From positions 186,001 to 250,000 of the forward strand of contig NZ_JABAEF010000001.1 in assembly GCF_023701945.1 (NCBI RefSeq): 64,000 nt of DNA, given 5' to 3'. The stretch is from Rhizobium sp. CG5. Its GTDB lineage: Bacteria > Pseudomonadota > Alphaproteobacteria > Rhizobiales > Rhizobiaceae. The notes under the pieces are model-generated. The model had not been told where the DNA came from. It saw nothing but the letters and a program-made list of their open reading frames with translations, and did not search any database. Both the position numbers and the translations under genes were made by a program. This document shows positions 26,121 through 34,133 of the stretch, piece by piece (within the stretch, counting starts at the first letter, position 1; each line of letters starts with the position of its first letter).

Positions 26121-26333
26121 TCATCTGCTCGATTTCAGCCAGTTGAAGATATAGATGCGCAGCGCCGAGGAGAGATTGCCGGCGGGATCCCTGGCCGAAT
26201 CGATCTCGGCGATCAGGGCAGCGAGCGCCATCTTGCGGGATGCGGCGATCGTCTTCAATTCATCCCAGAACACGTCTTCCAGGGACAGGCTGGTGCGATG
26301 GCCGCGAAGGGTCGTGGAGTGTTTTCGGATCAT
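26121..26333 (-). CDS. Ribbon-helix-helix domain protein (70 aa)
   Basis: The ATG at 26333 starts MIRKHSTTLRGHRTSLSLED; the frame extends upstream without similarity. The TLRGHRTSLSLEDVFWDELK core and AALIAEIDSAR helix match the RHH_4 family of small putative DNA-binding proteins found in Alphaproteobacteria. Targets are unknown. It is last in the sspB-DUF4169-RHH series on the minus strand, an arrangement that recurs in Rhizobiaceae as far as I recall, with gaps of 59 and 93 bases. Confidence 0.8.
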   Translation of the reverse strand: MIRKHSTTLRGHRTSLSLEDVFWDELKTIAASRKMALAALIAEIDSARDPAGNLSSALRIYIFNWLKSSR

Positions 26334-26426
26334 GAGGCCTTGAAGCAGACTGTGAAGGGCTTGCCAAACTGATTCCGGACATGCCGGCAAGCGGCTGATC
26401 CGGAATCGTTTTTCGGTCTGGCCAAG

Positions 26427-26621
26427 CTATTCTTTTGATTCGGGTTTTTCGATGTGGCCGGCGTCCAGCGCCTGTTCGGCCTTCAGCCTCAGCCTGTCCG
26501 TCAGGGTCTTCTCGGCCTTGGTCCGGCCGAAGGTCAGGCGGTTCTGGTCCGCCTGCTTTTCCTTATCGCTGCGCGCCTTGGACTTGCGAGCCTGGCGCAG
26601 ATTGACGACATCAGCGGACAT
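26427..26621 (-). CDS. DUF4169 family protein (64 aa)
   Basis: The protein starts MSADVVNLRQARKSKARSDK and continues with the family signature NRLTFGRTKAEK. It is highly charged and probably helical, with no signal or membrane segment. Function is unknown. The genomic position between sspB and a ribbon-helix-helix gene supports the assignment. Confidence 0.85.
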   Translation of the reverse strand: MSADVVNLRQARKSKARSDKEKQADQNRLTFGRTKAEKTLTDRLRLKAEQALDAGHIEKPESKE

Positions 26622-26680
26622 GGGCGCTCCCGTCGAGGCGTGGCGGGGACGGACAGATCCATCCGGCCCCGAATTGCGGG

Positions 26681-27190
26681 TTACTGCTTCTTGCGGAACG
26701 AATCGAGCGAGACGACGGAGCCCGGCTTCTTCTCCTCGTCGCCGTCCTTGCGTTCTTCGCCGTCCTCGACCTTCTCGGCGGTGTTGACCGGATAGGCGGT
26801 GATCTCGGCGGTGGTTTCGTCCTCGTCGGCCAGCGGCACGTCGAATTCGAGTTCGAAATTGACCGAAGGGTCATAGAAGCCGCGGATGGCGTTGAACGGG
26901 ATCACCAGCTTTTCCGGGGTGTCGGAGAAGGACAGGCCGATCTCGAACAGGCTGTCGGTGACCTTCAGGTCCCAGAACTGGTGCTGCACGACGATGGTCA
27001 TCTGTTCGGCATATTTCGACTTCAGATGCTGGGAGATTCGCACGCCCGGCGCGCCGGTCAGGAAGGTGATGAAGAAATGATGGTCGCCGGGAAGGCGGCC
27101 GGTCGCTGCCACTTCCGTCAAAACCTTGCGGATGACGCCACGCAGTGCGTCCTGAGCCAGTATGTCGTAGCGGATGTGGTCCTGCGCCAT
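26681..27190 (-). CDS. sspB: SspB-family ClpXP adaptor (alphaproteobacterial type)
   Basis: SspB binds the ssrA tag on released nascent chains and tethers them to ClpX for degradation by ClpXP. The 169-residue protein has the family core YDILAQDALRGVIRKVLTEV, HFFITFLTGAPGVRIS and QHQFWDLKV, then an acidic linker (DGEERKDGDEEKK) and a C-terminal VVSLDSFRKKQ motif of the kind that docks on ClpX. It is transcribed in the same direction as ssrA, which ends about 150 bases upstream, so tag and adaptor are genetically adjacent. It heads the sspB-DUF4169-RHH series. Confidence 0.93.
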   Translation of the reverse strand: MAQDHIRYDILAQDALRGVIRKVLTEVAATGRLPGDHHFFITFLTGAPGVRISQHLKSKYAEQMTIVVQHQFWDLKVTDSLFEIGLSFSDTPEKLVIPFNAIRGFYDPSVNFELEFDVPLADEDETTAEITAYPVNTAEKVEDGEERKDGDEEKKPGSVVSLDSFRKKQ

Positions 27191-27339
27191 GGGGTCCCTG
27201 TCTTTCTTTCCTGTCGCGTCAATTGCCGCGTATTTCGTCGGCGTCTTTTAAACGCCTATATGACATGTCGCAGAACAGGGGAAAAGCCCCGGTCACGAGT
27301 CAGGCCACATTATCACGATTGCACGACAAGGAGGAGGGT

Positions 27340-27686
27340 TAGGTGAAGGCTTCTGTTGCCAGGTGCCTTCGGACCCCGCCTCAAGGGGCTAACCTAGAGG
27401 ACTTGGTTCGGATTTCCCGCACCGCCATTAGGCAGCGAGAGCATAACCCTTAGCGTTGTTGTCATTTGCAACTACACTTGTGACCCGATAACGGCGGTAT
27501 CATGCCGAGCAAAAGTTCGATCTTTACGCCCTTGTCGATCCTATTTCGCCCCCATCAAAAGCCGGTCACTCCAAGAACAAGGGGGACCGACCGGTTTTTG
27601 GTGGAGGCGCCGGGTACCGCCCCCGGGTCCAATAGGTTTATTACACCGACCGTTTATTGCTATAGCCGGAGCAAGCCCCGGCGACC
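27340..27686 (-). ncRNA. ssrA: Two-piece (permuted) tmRNA
   Basis: The transfer-messenger RNA rescues stalled ribosomes. Read on the minus strand, the acceptor piece comes first (27682 to 27599) and ends in an encoded CCACCA. A spacer of about 45 bases (27598 to 27554) follows, then the coding piece starts GGGGGCGAAATAGGATCGAC at 27553. GGGGGCG pairs with CGCCTCC of the acceptor piece over 7 bp, including a G-U pair at the third position, the alanine-tRNA identity mark. The resume reading frame at 27469-27428 encodes ANDNNAKGYALAA followed by TAA. A TATATG -10 lies at 27694-27689. The exact 3' end of the coding piece is estimated. Confidence 0.95.
27428..27469 (-). other. tmRNA proteolysis-tag reading frame
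   Basis: The frame gives the 13-residue tag ANDNNAKGYALAA and a TAA stop. The LAA end is the ClpX degron, and the AND start is the part SspB recognises in Alphaproteobacteria. It lies in the coding piece of the two-piece tmRNA. Confidence 0.95.
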
Positions 27687-27743
27687 TTCATATAGGCGCT
27701 TATCTTGTGGATGAAAAGGGGTGTTGCGCGCTGCTTATGCGGT

Positions 27744-28490
27744 TCAGCGGCATTCGTTGGTGAAAGCGATGTAACGACGGCCATCCTGCTCGTAATGTTT
27801 GATCGTGTAGCCGACGTTTCCGGCGCGATCCACCTGCACTTCGCAGCGCAGGCCCCAGCGCGAATCCTGGCAGCCGTTGACGGTAAAGCACTGTCCCTGG
27901 CGCAATTGCCCGATGATAGGGCTCGACATGTCCACGGCCCGGCGCACATTGATGTCATGGGTGGCGCGCACGAAGGACTGCCTGTTGGATGGCGGCGGCG
28001 CACTATCCCGCTTGGAGGCGCATCGGCCGGTATCGGCGCGCAGGTAGCAATCCTTCGACTGGCCGGCCTCGGCGCCGGGAAACGGCATGGGAAAGGGCAA
28101 ACCGGGCAGCGGCGCACCGTCGCCCCTCGCAAACCGTTGGCCGCTCAATGGCCTCAGCGTCAACAGGCTGCCGTCATGGGCGCGCCCGACCAGCGCACCA
28201 CGGCTTGCGCTGAACGCGGCAATCTGGGCATTGCCGGTTCCGGTGATGACAATGCCGTCGGCGGTAGGCGCCCAGGCCCAGGCAAAGGACATAGGCCCGG
28301 CGCAGGTATAGGTCGTGGCTTTCAGCACGCCGCCCATGGCCTGTCCGGAAAGGGTGATTTTGCAGGCGCCGAGCGGGCCGCCCTCGACCGACCATTCGCC
28401 GACATAATCCTGTGGCGCCTGCGCGCTGCTGCTTGCTGCTGCAAAGAGCGTGAAGAGGACGGCTAGCCATGCTTTGACCGACTTGCGCAT
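27744..28490 (-). CDS. Secreted AprI/Inh-like and SH3-like domain protein
   Basis: The ATG at 28490 gives 248 residues beginning with a signal peptide (MRKSVKAWLAVLFTLFAAAS, cleavage near SAQA). Residues about 25-115 (VGEWSVEGGPLGACKITLSG, ATTYTCAGPMSFAWAWAPTADGIV split here) resemble the AprI/Inh inhibitor fold of serralysin metalloproteases. A Pro-rich linker follows, then a bacterial SH3-like domain (INVRRAVDMSSPIIGQLRQG, WGLRCEV). Cysteines suggest disulfides in the periplasm. No serralysin gene is in view, so protease inhibition is a guess; some relatives may act on the envelope instead. An in-frame extension upstream of the signal peptide is not credible. Confidence 0.7.
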   Translation of the reverse strand: MRKSVKAWLAVLFTLFAAASSSAQAPQDYVGEWSVEGGPLGACKITLSGQAMGGVLKATTYTCAGPMSFAWAWAPTADGIVITGTGNAQIAAFSASRGALVGRAHDGSLLTLRPLSGQRFARGDGAPLPGLPFPMPFPGAEAGQSKDCYLRADTGRCASKRDSAPPPSNRQSFVRATHDINVRRAVDMSSPIIGQLRQGQCFTVNGCQDSRWGLRCEVQVDRAGNVGYTIKHYEQDGRRYIAFTNECR

Positions 28491-28728
28491 GCAGGTCTTG
28501 CTCCTCTGCTCGGGATTGCGAATGCTGGTGCGCACTGCCTTCACGCCTTGAGGCGCAAGGGATACGCTTCTTCAAAACACGCTAAATCAGCGCTGATTCG
28601 CCGACAAGAGGCGAAGTGGCTGGAAAGCGGTGGCGATGAGCAATTTCTCGGGGACGGTGCGGGCCGCAGGCTATGCTTGCCCGGCATTCCGCCTATAAAG
28701 AGAGCCCGAACGAACAGGCAGACGCACC

Positions 28729-29523
28729 ATGCAGCAATATCTCGACCTCTTAAGCCATGTGATGGACAAGGGCACCGACCGCGGCGACCGCACCGGCACC
28801 GGCACCCGCTCCGTGTTCGGCTATCAGATGCGCTTCGATCTCTCCGAGGGCTTTCCGGTGACCACCACCAAGAAGCTGCATCTGCGCTCGATCATCCATG
28901 AACTATTGTGGTTCCTGAAGGGCGAGACCAATATCGCCTATCTCAAGGAAAACGGCGTTTCGATCTGGGACGAGTGGGCTGACGAGAACGGCGATCTCGG
29001 GCCGGTCTACGGGGCGCAGTGGCGCTCCTGGCCGGCGCCGGACGGCGGATCCATCGACCAGATCGCCAACCTTGTGGATGGCATCCGCAAAAACCCCAAT
29101 TCGCGCCGCCACATCGTCACGGCCTGGAACCCGGCCGAAGTCGACGATATGGCGCTGCCGCCCTGCCATTGCCTGTTCCAGTTCTACGTGGCCGACGGCA
29201 AGCTCTCCTGCCAGCTCTATCAGCGCTCGGCCGATATCTTTCTCGGCGTGCCATTCAACATAGCCTCCTATGCGCTGCTGACGATGATGGTGGCGCAGGT
29301 GACGGATCTTCAGCCGGGCGATTTCGTGCATACGCTGGGCGACACCCATCTCTATGCCAACCATTTCGAGCAGGCCAGGCTGCAGCTGTCGCGCAGGCCG
29401 AAAAAGCTGCCGGTGATGCGGATCAACCCTGCGGTCAAGGACCTGTTTGCCTTTACATTCGAAGACTTTACGCTCGAAGGTTACGAGGCTGAATCAAGCA
29501 TCAAGGCGCCGATCGCGGTTTGA
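28729..29523 (+). CDS. thyA: Thymidylate synthase
   Basis: ThyA methylates dUMP to dTMP using 5,10-methylene-THF. The 264-residue length equals that of E. coli ThyA. The motifs are present: [19 protein letters not shown] near the start, the catalytic Cys in [11 protein letters not shown], the phosphate-binding Arg pair in [32 protein letters not shown] and the GDTHLYANH folate-contact segment. It is followed by folA 35 bases later, the common arrangement, since ThyA oxidises the folate that FolA reduces. Confidence 0.97.
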   Translation: MQQYLDLLSHVMDKGTDRGDRTGTGTRSVFGYQMRFDLSEGFPVTTTKKLHLRSIIHELLWFLKGETNIAYLKENGVSIWDEWADENGDLGPVYGAQWRSWPAPDGGSIDQIANLVDGIRKNPNSRRHIVTAWNPAEVDDMALPPCHCLFQFYVADGKLSCQLYQRSADIFLGVPFNIASYALLTMMVAQVTDLQPGDFVHTLGDTHLYANHFEQARLQLSRRPKKLPVMRINPAVKDLFAFTFEDFTLEGYEAESSIKAPIAV

Positions 29524-29558
29524 CGAGACGCGCGGGATAGGCGCGAGGGGGGGAGATC

Positions 29559-30086
29559 ATGACAGGCATCAAGATCATCGTGGTGGTTGCCGTGTCGCGC
29601 AATGGTGTGATCGGTCGCGACGGCGACATGCCGTGGAAACTCTCGACGGACCTGAAGCGCTTCAAGGCGCTGACGCTCGGCAAGCCGCTGGTGATGGGCC
29701 GCAAGACCTTTGAATCGATCGGCAGCCGGCCCTTGCCCGGACGACCGCATATCATCGTCAGCCGCAATGCCGATTTCGCGCCGGCAGGGGTCGAGGTCGC
29801 GGCAACGCTGGATGCGGCGCTCGAGCGGGCCCGGACGCTGGCGATCGCAAGCGGCGTCGACGAGATCTGCGTGGCTGGCGGCGGCGAGATCTATCGCCAG
29901 GCCATGCCCTTTGCCGACTACCTGCATGTCACCCATGTCGAGGCTGACATCGACGGCGATACCCATTTCCCGTCGATCGATCCGCTGCGCTTCGAATTGA
30001 TCGGCGAACAGGCCGTGCCGGCCGGCGAGCGGGACAGCTTTGCGACCCGGTATGGGATTTATCGGCAAAGGCCCGCGACAAATTGA
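29559..30086 (+). CDS. folA: Dihydrofolate reductase
   Basis: FolA regenerates tetrahydrofolate from dihydrofolate with NADPH. The 175-residue protein shows the conserved start VAVSRNGVIGRDGDMPWKL with the substrate Asp, LVMGRKTFESIG, and the NADPH-binding VAGGGEIYRQ region. GGGGGAG lies 5-8 bases before the ATG. It follows thyA in the same direction and probably shares its transcript. Length is typical. Confidence 0.96.
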   Translation: MTGIKIIVVVAVSRNGVIGRDGDMPWKLSTDLKRFKALTLGKPLVMGRKTFESIGSRPLPGRPHIIVSRNADFAPAGVEVAATLDAALERARTLAIASGVDEICVAGGGEIYRQAMPFADYLHVTHVEADIDGDTHFPSIDPLRFELIGEQAVPAGERDSFATRYGIYRQRPATN

Positions 30087-30126
30087 TGTATTTACGGTTT
30101 CGGCCCAAGAAGTTGGCCGATCCGCG

Positions 30127-30155
30127 TTGAAAGCGGCGGCGCCGATACCTATAAC
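30127..30155 (+). promoter_or_regulatory. Strong promoter upstream of hflK
   Basis: TTGAAA at 30127-30132, a 17-base spacer and TATAAC at 30150-30155 form a near-consensus housekeeping promoter; the bases around it (GTTGAAA...CCTATAA) also fit the overlapping alphaproteobacterial heat-shock sigma pattern. Transcription would start near 30162, giving a 70-base leader before hflK. Confidence 0.65.
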
Positions 30156-30233
30156 GGGTCATGCTCTGCGTGGCGCGCCTCGAAAGGCTGCACCGTTGCG
30201 GGTTGGGAGAGTTTTACAAACAAAGAGGTATTG

Positions 30234-31325
30234 ATGCCCTGGAGCAATCAGAACGGCGGCGGCCCTTGGGGTGGCGGCGGAAATAATCAGGGTCCCTGGG
30301 GTCAGGGACCGAACCGGCCGCGCGGCGGCGGGGGCGGTAATGGCAATACGCCACCGGATCTTGAAGAGATTATCCGTCGCGGCCAGGACCGGCTGAAGAA
30401 CCTTGTTCCAGGCGGATTCAACGGCGGCGTCGCCGTCATCATCTTTCTGGTGATCGCGGCCTTCTGGCTGTTCCAGTCGATCTATACCGTGCAGCCTGAT
30501 GAACGGGGCGTCGAGTTGCGCTTCGGCAAGCCGAAGGACGAGATTTCCATGCCGGGCCTGCATTTCCATGCCTGGCCGCTGGAAACCGTCGAAATCACCA
30601 AGGTGACAGAACAGCAGCAGAATATCGGTGCCAAGGCATCGTCTTCGTCTTCTGCCGGCCTGATGCTGTCGGGCGACCAGAACATCGTCAACGTGCAGTT
30701 CTCGGTTCTGTTCACGGTGAGCGATCCGAAGGCCTATCTGTTCAACATCGAAAGCCCGCCGCTCACCCTGCAGCAGGTTGCCGAAAGCGCGATGCGCGAA
30801 ATCGTCGGCCGTCGTCCGGCCCAGGACATCTTCCGGGATGCCCGTCAGGACATCGCCACCGAAGTGCGCAATATCATCCAGAGCACTATGGATTCCTACG
30901 GCGCCGGCATTTCCATCAATGCGGTGGCGATCGAGGATGCGGCTCCGCCGCGCGAGGTCGCCGATGCCTTCGACGAAGTGCAGCGGGCCGAGCAGGACGA
31001 AGACCGGTTCGTCGAGGAAGCCAATCAGTATTCCAACCAGAAGCTCGGTCAGGCCCGCGGTCAGTCGGCGCAGATCCGCGAAGAAGCGGCTGCCTACAAG
31101 AGCCGTGTCGTCAACGAGGCGGAAGGTGAGGCGCAACGCTTCGTGTCCATCTACGACCAATATTCCAAGGCGCCGGATGTGACCCGCAAGCGCCTGTATC
31201 TTGAGACCATGGAGTCCGTCCTGAAGAATTCCACCAAGGTTATCATCGGTGAGAACCAGAATGTCATGCCGTATCTGCCGCTCAACGAGCTGGCCCGGCC
31301 GCAACAGCAGCAGGGAGGCAACTGA
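30234..31325 (+). CDS. hflK: HflK, FtsH protease modulator subunit
   Basis: HflK and HflC form a large inner-membrane SPFH cage around FtsH and restrain its proteolysis. The 363-residue protein starts MPWSNQNGGGPWGGGGNNQG, the glycine-rich cytoplasmic N terminus typical of HflK. A membrane span lies at about residues 65-83 (GGVAVIIFLVIAAFWLFQS), followed by the SPFH region (VQPDERGVELRFG, MPGLHFHAWPLE) and a coiled coil (AEQDEDRFVEEANQYSNQ). I chose ATG 30234 over the adjacent TTG because AGAGG precedes it. It lies 2 bases before hflC and is driven by the promoter at 30127. Confidence 0.95.
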   Translation: MPWSNQNGGGPWGGGGNNQGPWGQGPNRPRGGGGGNGNTPPDLEEIIRRGQDRLKNLVPGGFNGGVAVIIFLVIAAFWLFQSIYTVQPDERGVELRFGKPKDEISMPGLHFHAWPLETVEITKVTEQQQNIGAKASSSSSAGLMLSGDQNIVNVQFSVLFTVSDPKAYLFNIESPPLTLQQVAESAMREIVGRRPAQDIFRDARQDIATEVRNIIQSTMDSYGAGISINAVAIEDAAPPREVADAFDEVQRAEQDEDRFVEEANQYSNQKLGQARGQSAQIREEAAAYKSRVVNEAEGEAQRFVSIYDQYSKAPDVTRKRLYLETMESVLKNSTKVIIGENQNVMPYLPLNELARPQQQQGGN

Positions 31326-31327
31326 TC

Positions 31328-32254
31328 ATGGGTAACCGTCTTCCCATCATTCTGATCGTTATCGCCGGCTTGCTATTGCTGGGATATTCGTCGGTCTTCG
31401 TCGTCAATGAACGCCAGCAGGCCGTGGTGGTGCGCTTCGGTCAGATCCAGTCCGTGCGCAGCGAACCCGGTCTCTACTTCAAGCTGCCCTTCGCCTTCAT
31501 GGATGCCGATCGCGTTCAGTATGTCGAGGACCAGGCTCTGCGCTTCGACCTCGACAATATCCGCGTCCAGGTGTCCGGCGGCAAGTTCTACGAAGTCGAC
31601 GCTTTCGTGGTCTACAAGATCACCGATGCCCGCCGCTTCCGCGAAACAGTATCGGGCGACCGCGACTCAGCTGAATCGCGGCTTCGCACCCGTCTCGACG
31701 CCTCGCTGCGCCGGGTCTACGGTCTGCGTGGCTTTGAATCGGCACTGTCGGATGCCCGTGCATCGATGATGCAGGAAGTGCGCGACGATTTGCGCGCCGA
31801 TGCGGAATCGCTCGGCTTGACGATTGCCGATGTCCGCATCCGCCGCACCGACCTGACGCAGGAAGTCTCGCAGCAGACCTTCGACCGTATGAAGGCCGAG
31901 CGTCTGGCGGAAGCCGAACTGATCCGCGCCCGCGGTAACGAAGAAGGCCAGCGCCGCCGCGCCATTGCCGACCGCCAGGTCGTCGAATTGCAGGCGGAAG
32001 CGCAGCGCGATTCGGAAATCCTGCGCGGTGAAGGCGATGCCGAGCGGAACCGCATCTTTGCCGATGCGTTTTCACGGGATCCGGCTTTCTTCGAATTCTA
32101 TCGCTCGATGGCAGCCTATGGTCAGTCACTGGGTTCGACTGGTACGACCATGGTGCTGTCGCCGAATTCGGAGTTCTTCCGCTTCTTCAATGACCCGGCA
32201 GGAACAGCACCTGCTGCCGCTCCGGCCGCTCCGGCGGTACCGGCCGGCAATTGA
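31328..32254 (+). CDS. hflC: HflC, FtsH protease modulator subunit
   Basis: HflC partners HflK in the periplasm-facing complex that modulates FtsH. The 308-residue protein has one N-terminal membrane span (LPIILIVIAGLLLLGYSSVF), then the SPFH domain with VNERQQAVVVRFGQIQ and GLYFKLPFAFMDADRV, and a C-terminal helical region. An Ala/Pro tail (APAAAPAAPAVPAGN) ends the protein. It starts 2 bases after hflK and its stop overlaps the TTG start of the DUF2065 gene, so the three genes are tightly coupled. Confidence 0.95.
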   Translation: MGNRLPIILIVIAGLLLLGYSSVFVVNERQQAVVVRFGQIQSVRSEPGLYFKLPFAFMDADRVQYVEDQALRFDLDNIRVQVSGGKFYEVDAFVVYKITDARRFRETVSGDRDSAESRLRTRLDASLRRVYGLRGFESALSDARASMMQEVRDDLRADAESLGLTIADVRIRRTDLTQEVSQQTFDRMKAERLAEAELIRARGNEEGQRRRAIADRQVVELQAEAQRDSEILRGEGDAERNRIFADAFSRDPAFFEFYRSMAAYGQSLGSTGTTMVLSPNSEFFRFFNDPAGTAPAAAPAAPAVPAGN

Positions 32255-32451
32255 CCGAGGCATCCGTGTCGGACCTTCTGACAGGGTTTGCATTCTTTCT
32301 GATCATCGAGGGGCTGGTGTACGCACTGGCCCCTCGTTTTCTTGTGGCGATGGCGCGGTTGCTTCCATCAATCCCCGAACAGCAATTGCGGATCTCTGGC
32401 CTTGTCGCCGTGATGCTCGGCGTCGCCCTTGTCTGGCTGATCCGCGGTTGA
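32251..32451 (+). CDS. DUF2065 family small membrane protein
   Basis: The 66-residue frame starts at TTG 32251, overlapping the hflC stop, or at GTG 32266. The sequence (LLTGFAFFLIIEGLVYALAP, then MARLLPSIPEQQLRISGL and VMLGVALVWLIRG) has two membrane spans and matches DUF2065. Its position right after hflKC and before degP is typical in many Proteobacteria, suggesting an accessory role in membrane proteostasis, but no function is established. Confidence 0.88.
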   Translation: MTEASVSDLLTGFAFFLIIEGLVYALAPRFLVAMARLLPSIPEQQLRISGLVAVMLGVALVWLIRG

Positions 32452-32548
32452 GTTGACCGCCGATCACAGCAAAATGCGTTTCACAGTTCATGAATCCGCC
32501 CTATGATTGGGCCAGATAGTAAAGCCGATTCCACAGCGAGGACGCCCG

Positions 32549-34099
32549 ATGACCGCAACCGTAATCAAGACAGCGAAGCTTTGCCCGGCGCTTTTGGTCG
32601 GGGTCGCACTCTGCCTTGGGACATTGGGAGGTCAGCCCCGTCCGGCAATCGCGCAAGCCGTCGGCCCGGCCTCGGTGGCGGACCTGGCGGACGGACTGCT
32701 CAATGCGGTCGTCAACATCTCGACCTCCCAGAACATCAAGGACGAGGGCAAGGGGCCGATGCCGCAGGTGCCGGAGGGATCGCCCTTTGAGGAGCTGTTC
32801 GACGATTTCTTCAAGAACCGTGATGAAGGCGCCACCAACCACAAGGTCAATTCGCTGGGATCCGGTTTCGTCATCGATCCGGCCGGCTTTATCGTCACCA
32901 ACAATCACGTCATCGAAAATGCCGACGATATCGAGGCGATTTTCCCTGATGGATCGAAGCTCAAGGCGACACTGGTCGGCACCGACCCGAAGACTGACCT
33001 GTCCGTGCTGAAGGTCGAGCCGCCGGAGCCGCTGACGGCGGTCAAGTTCGGCGATTCCCGGCAGATGCGGATCGGCGACTGGGTCATGGCGATCGGCAAT
33101 CCGTTCGGCCTTGGCGGATCGGTGACCGTGGGCATCGTTTCGGCGCGCGGCCGCAATATCAATGCCGGCCCTTACGACAATTTCATCCAGACCGATGCGG
33201 CCATCAACAAGGGCAATTCGGGCGGGCCGCTGTTCAACATGAAGGGCGAGGTCATCGGCATCAATACCGCCATCATCTCGCCGAGCGGCGGATCGATCGG
33301 CATCGGTTTTTCCGTGCCGACGGAGCTGGCCGAGAACATCATCAAGCAGCTGATCGAATTCGGCGAGGCACGGCGTGGCTGGCTCGGCGTGCGCATCCAG
33401 CCGGTGCCCGAGGACATGGCCAAGACGGCCGGCCTGACGCGTGGTCACGGTGCGCTGGTCAGCAGCGTGATCGAGGGTGGGCCGGTGGCCAAGGGCCCGA
33501 TCCTGGTCGGCGACGTCATCATCAAGTTCGATGGCAAGGAGATTATCGAAAGCCGCGATATCGTGCGCGTCGTTGCCGAAAGCCCTGTAGAAACCGATCT
33601 GGATGTCGTCGTGGTGCGCGATGGCAAGCAGATGACGTTGAAGGTGCGGCTGGGGCGGCTGGAGGATGCCGAAGCGGCTAGTGTCGCCCAGGCAACCGAG
33701 CAAAGCCCGGAGGCTGGCACGGACGATCCAACCATCATGCCTGAGGACGGAACGCCGGCACCCGAGACGCCGGAGGCCCCTTCGGATGAAACGGTTCCTG
33801 TGGGACCGGTGCTTGGCCTGTCGCTCGGGGTGATCGACGATGCGGCCCGCGCGGCCAACGGCATCGGCGAAGGTGTCGAGGGCGTGCTGATCACCAAGGT
33901 CGAGCCAGGGTCTCCGGCGGATCAGAAGAGCCTGAAGGTCGGCGAGGTGATCGTCGAGGCGGCCCAGGAATTCGTCGAGACGCCCAAGGATCTCGCCGAC
34001 ACGGTGGCGGCCTTGAAGGCGGAAGGGCGCCGCAGCGTGCATCTGATGGTGGCCAATGGCGCGGGCGACCTGCGCTTTGTTGCCATACCGCTGGAGTGA
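32549..34099 (+). CDS. degP: Periplasmic serine protease DegP/HtrA family
   Basis: DegP-type proteases degrade or refold misfolded envelope proteins. The ATG at 32549 (GAGGA 6 bases before it) gives 516 residues with a signal peptide ending near AIAQA (about residue 36). The catalytic triad is visible: His120 in TNNHVI, Asp150 in KTDLSVL and Ser224 in GNSGGP. Two PDZ domains follow, one with RRGWLGVRIQ and one near LGLSLGVIDD, separated by an acidic Pro/Thr-rich linker (about residues 390-420). A TTG 42 bases upstream extends the frame without benefit. It is 97 bases after DUF2065. Confidence 0.94.
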   Translation: MTATVIKTAKLCPALLVGVALCLGTLGGQPRPAIAQAVGPASVADLADGLLNAVVNISTSQNIKDEGKGPMPQVPEGSPFEELFDDFFKNRDEGATNHKVNSLGSGFVIDPAGFIVTNNHVIENADDIEAIFPDGSKLKATLVGTDPKTDLSVLKVEPPEPLTAVKFGDSRQMRIGDWVMAIGNPFGLGGSVTVGIVSARGRNINAGPYDNFIQTDAAINKGNSGGPLFNMKGEVIGINTAIISPSGGSIGIGFSVPTELAENIIKQLIEFGEARRGWLGVRIQPVPEDMAKTAGLTRGHGALVSSVIEGGPVAKGPILVGDVIIKFDGKEIIESRDIVRVVAESPVETDLDVVVVRDGKQMTLKVRLGRLEDAEAASVAQATEQSPEAGTDDPTIMPEDGTPAPETPEAPSDETVPVGPVLGLSLGVIDDAARAANGIGEGVEGVLITKVEPGSPADQKSLKVGEVIVEAAQEFVETPKDLADTVAALKAEGRRSVHLMVANGAGDLRFVAIPLE

Positions 34100-34133
34100 C
34101 GATCGAAACGCCGGCCTGGAATTCGCGCGAGCG

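Noticed and set aside
27502..27714. 70-codon plus-strand frame over the tmRNA locus
   Set aside because: The sequence is explained by the two-piece tmRNA on the minus strand, including a 7-bp acceptor stem and an intact tag frame.
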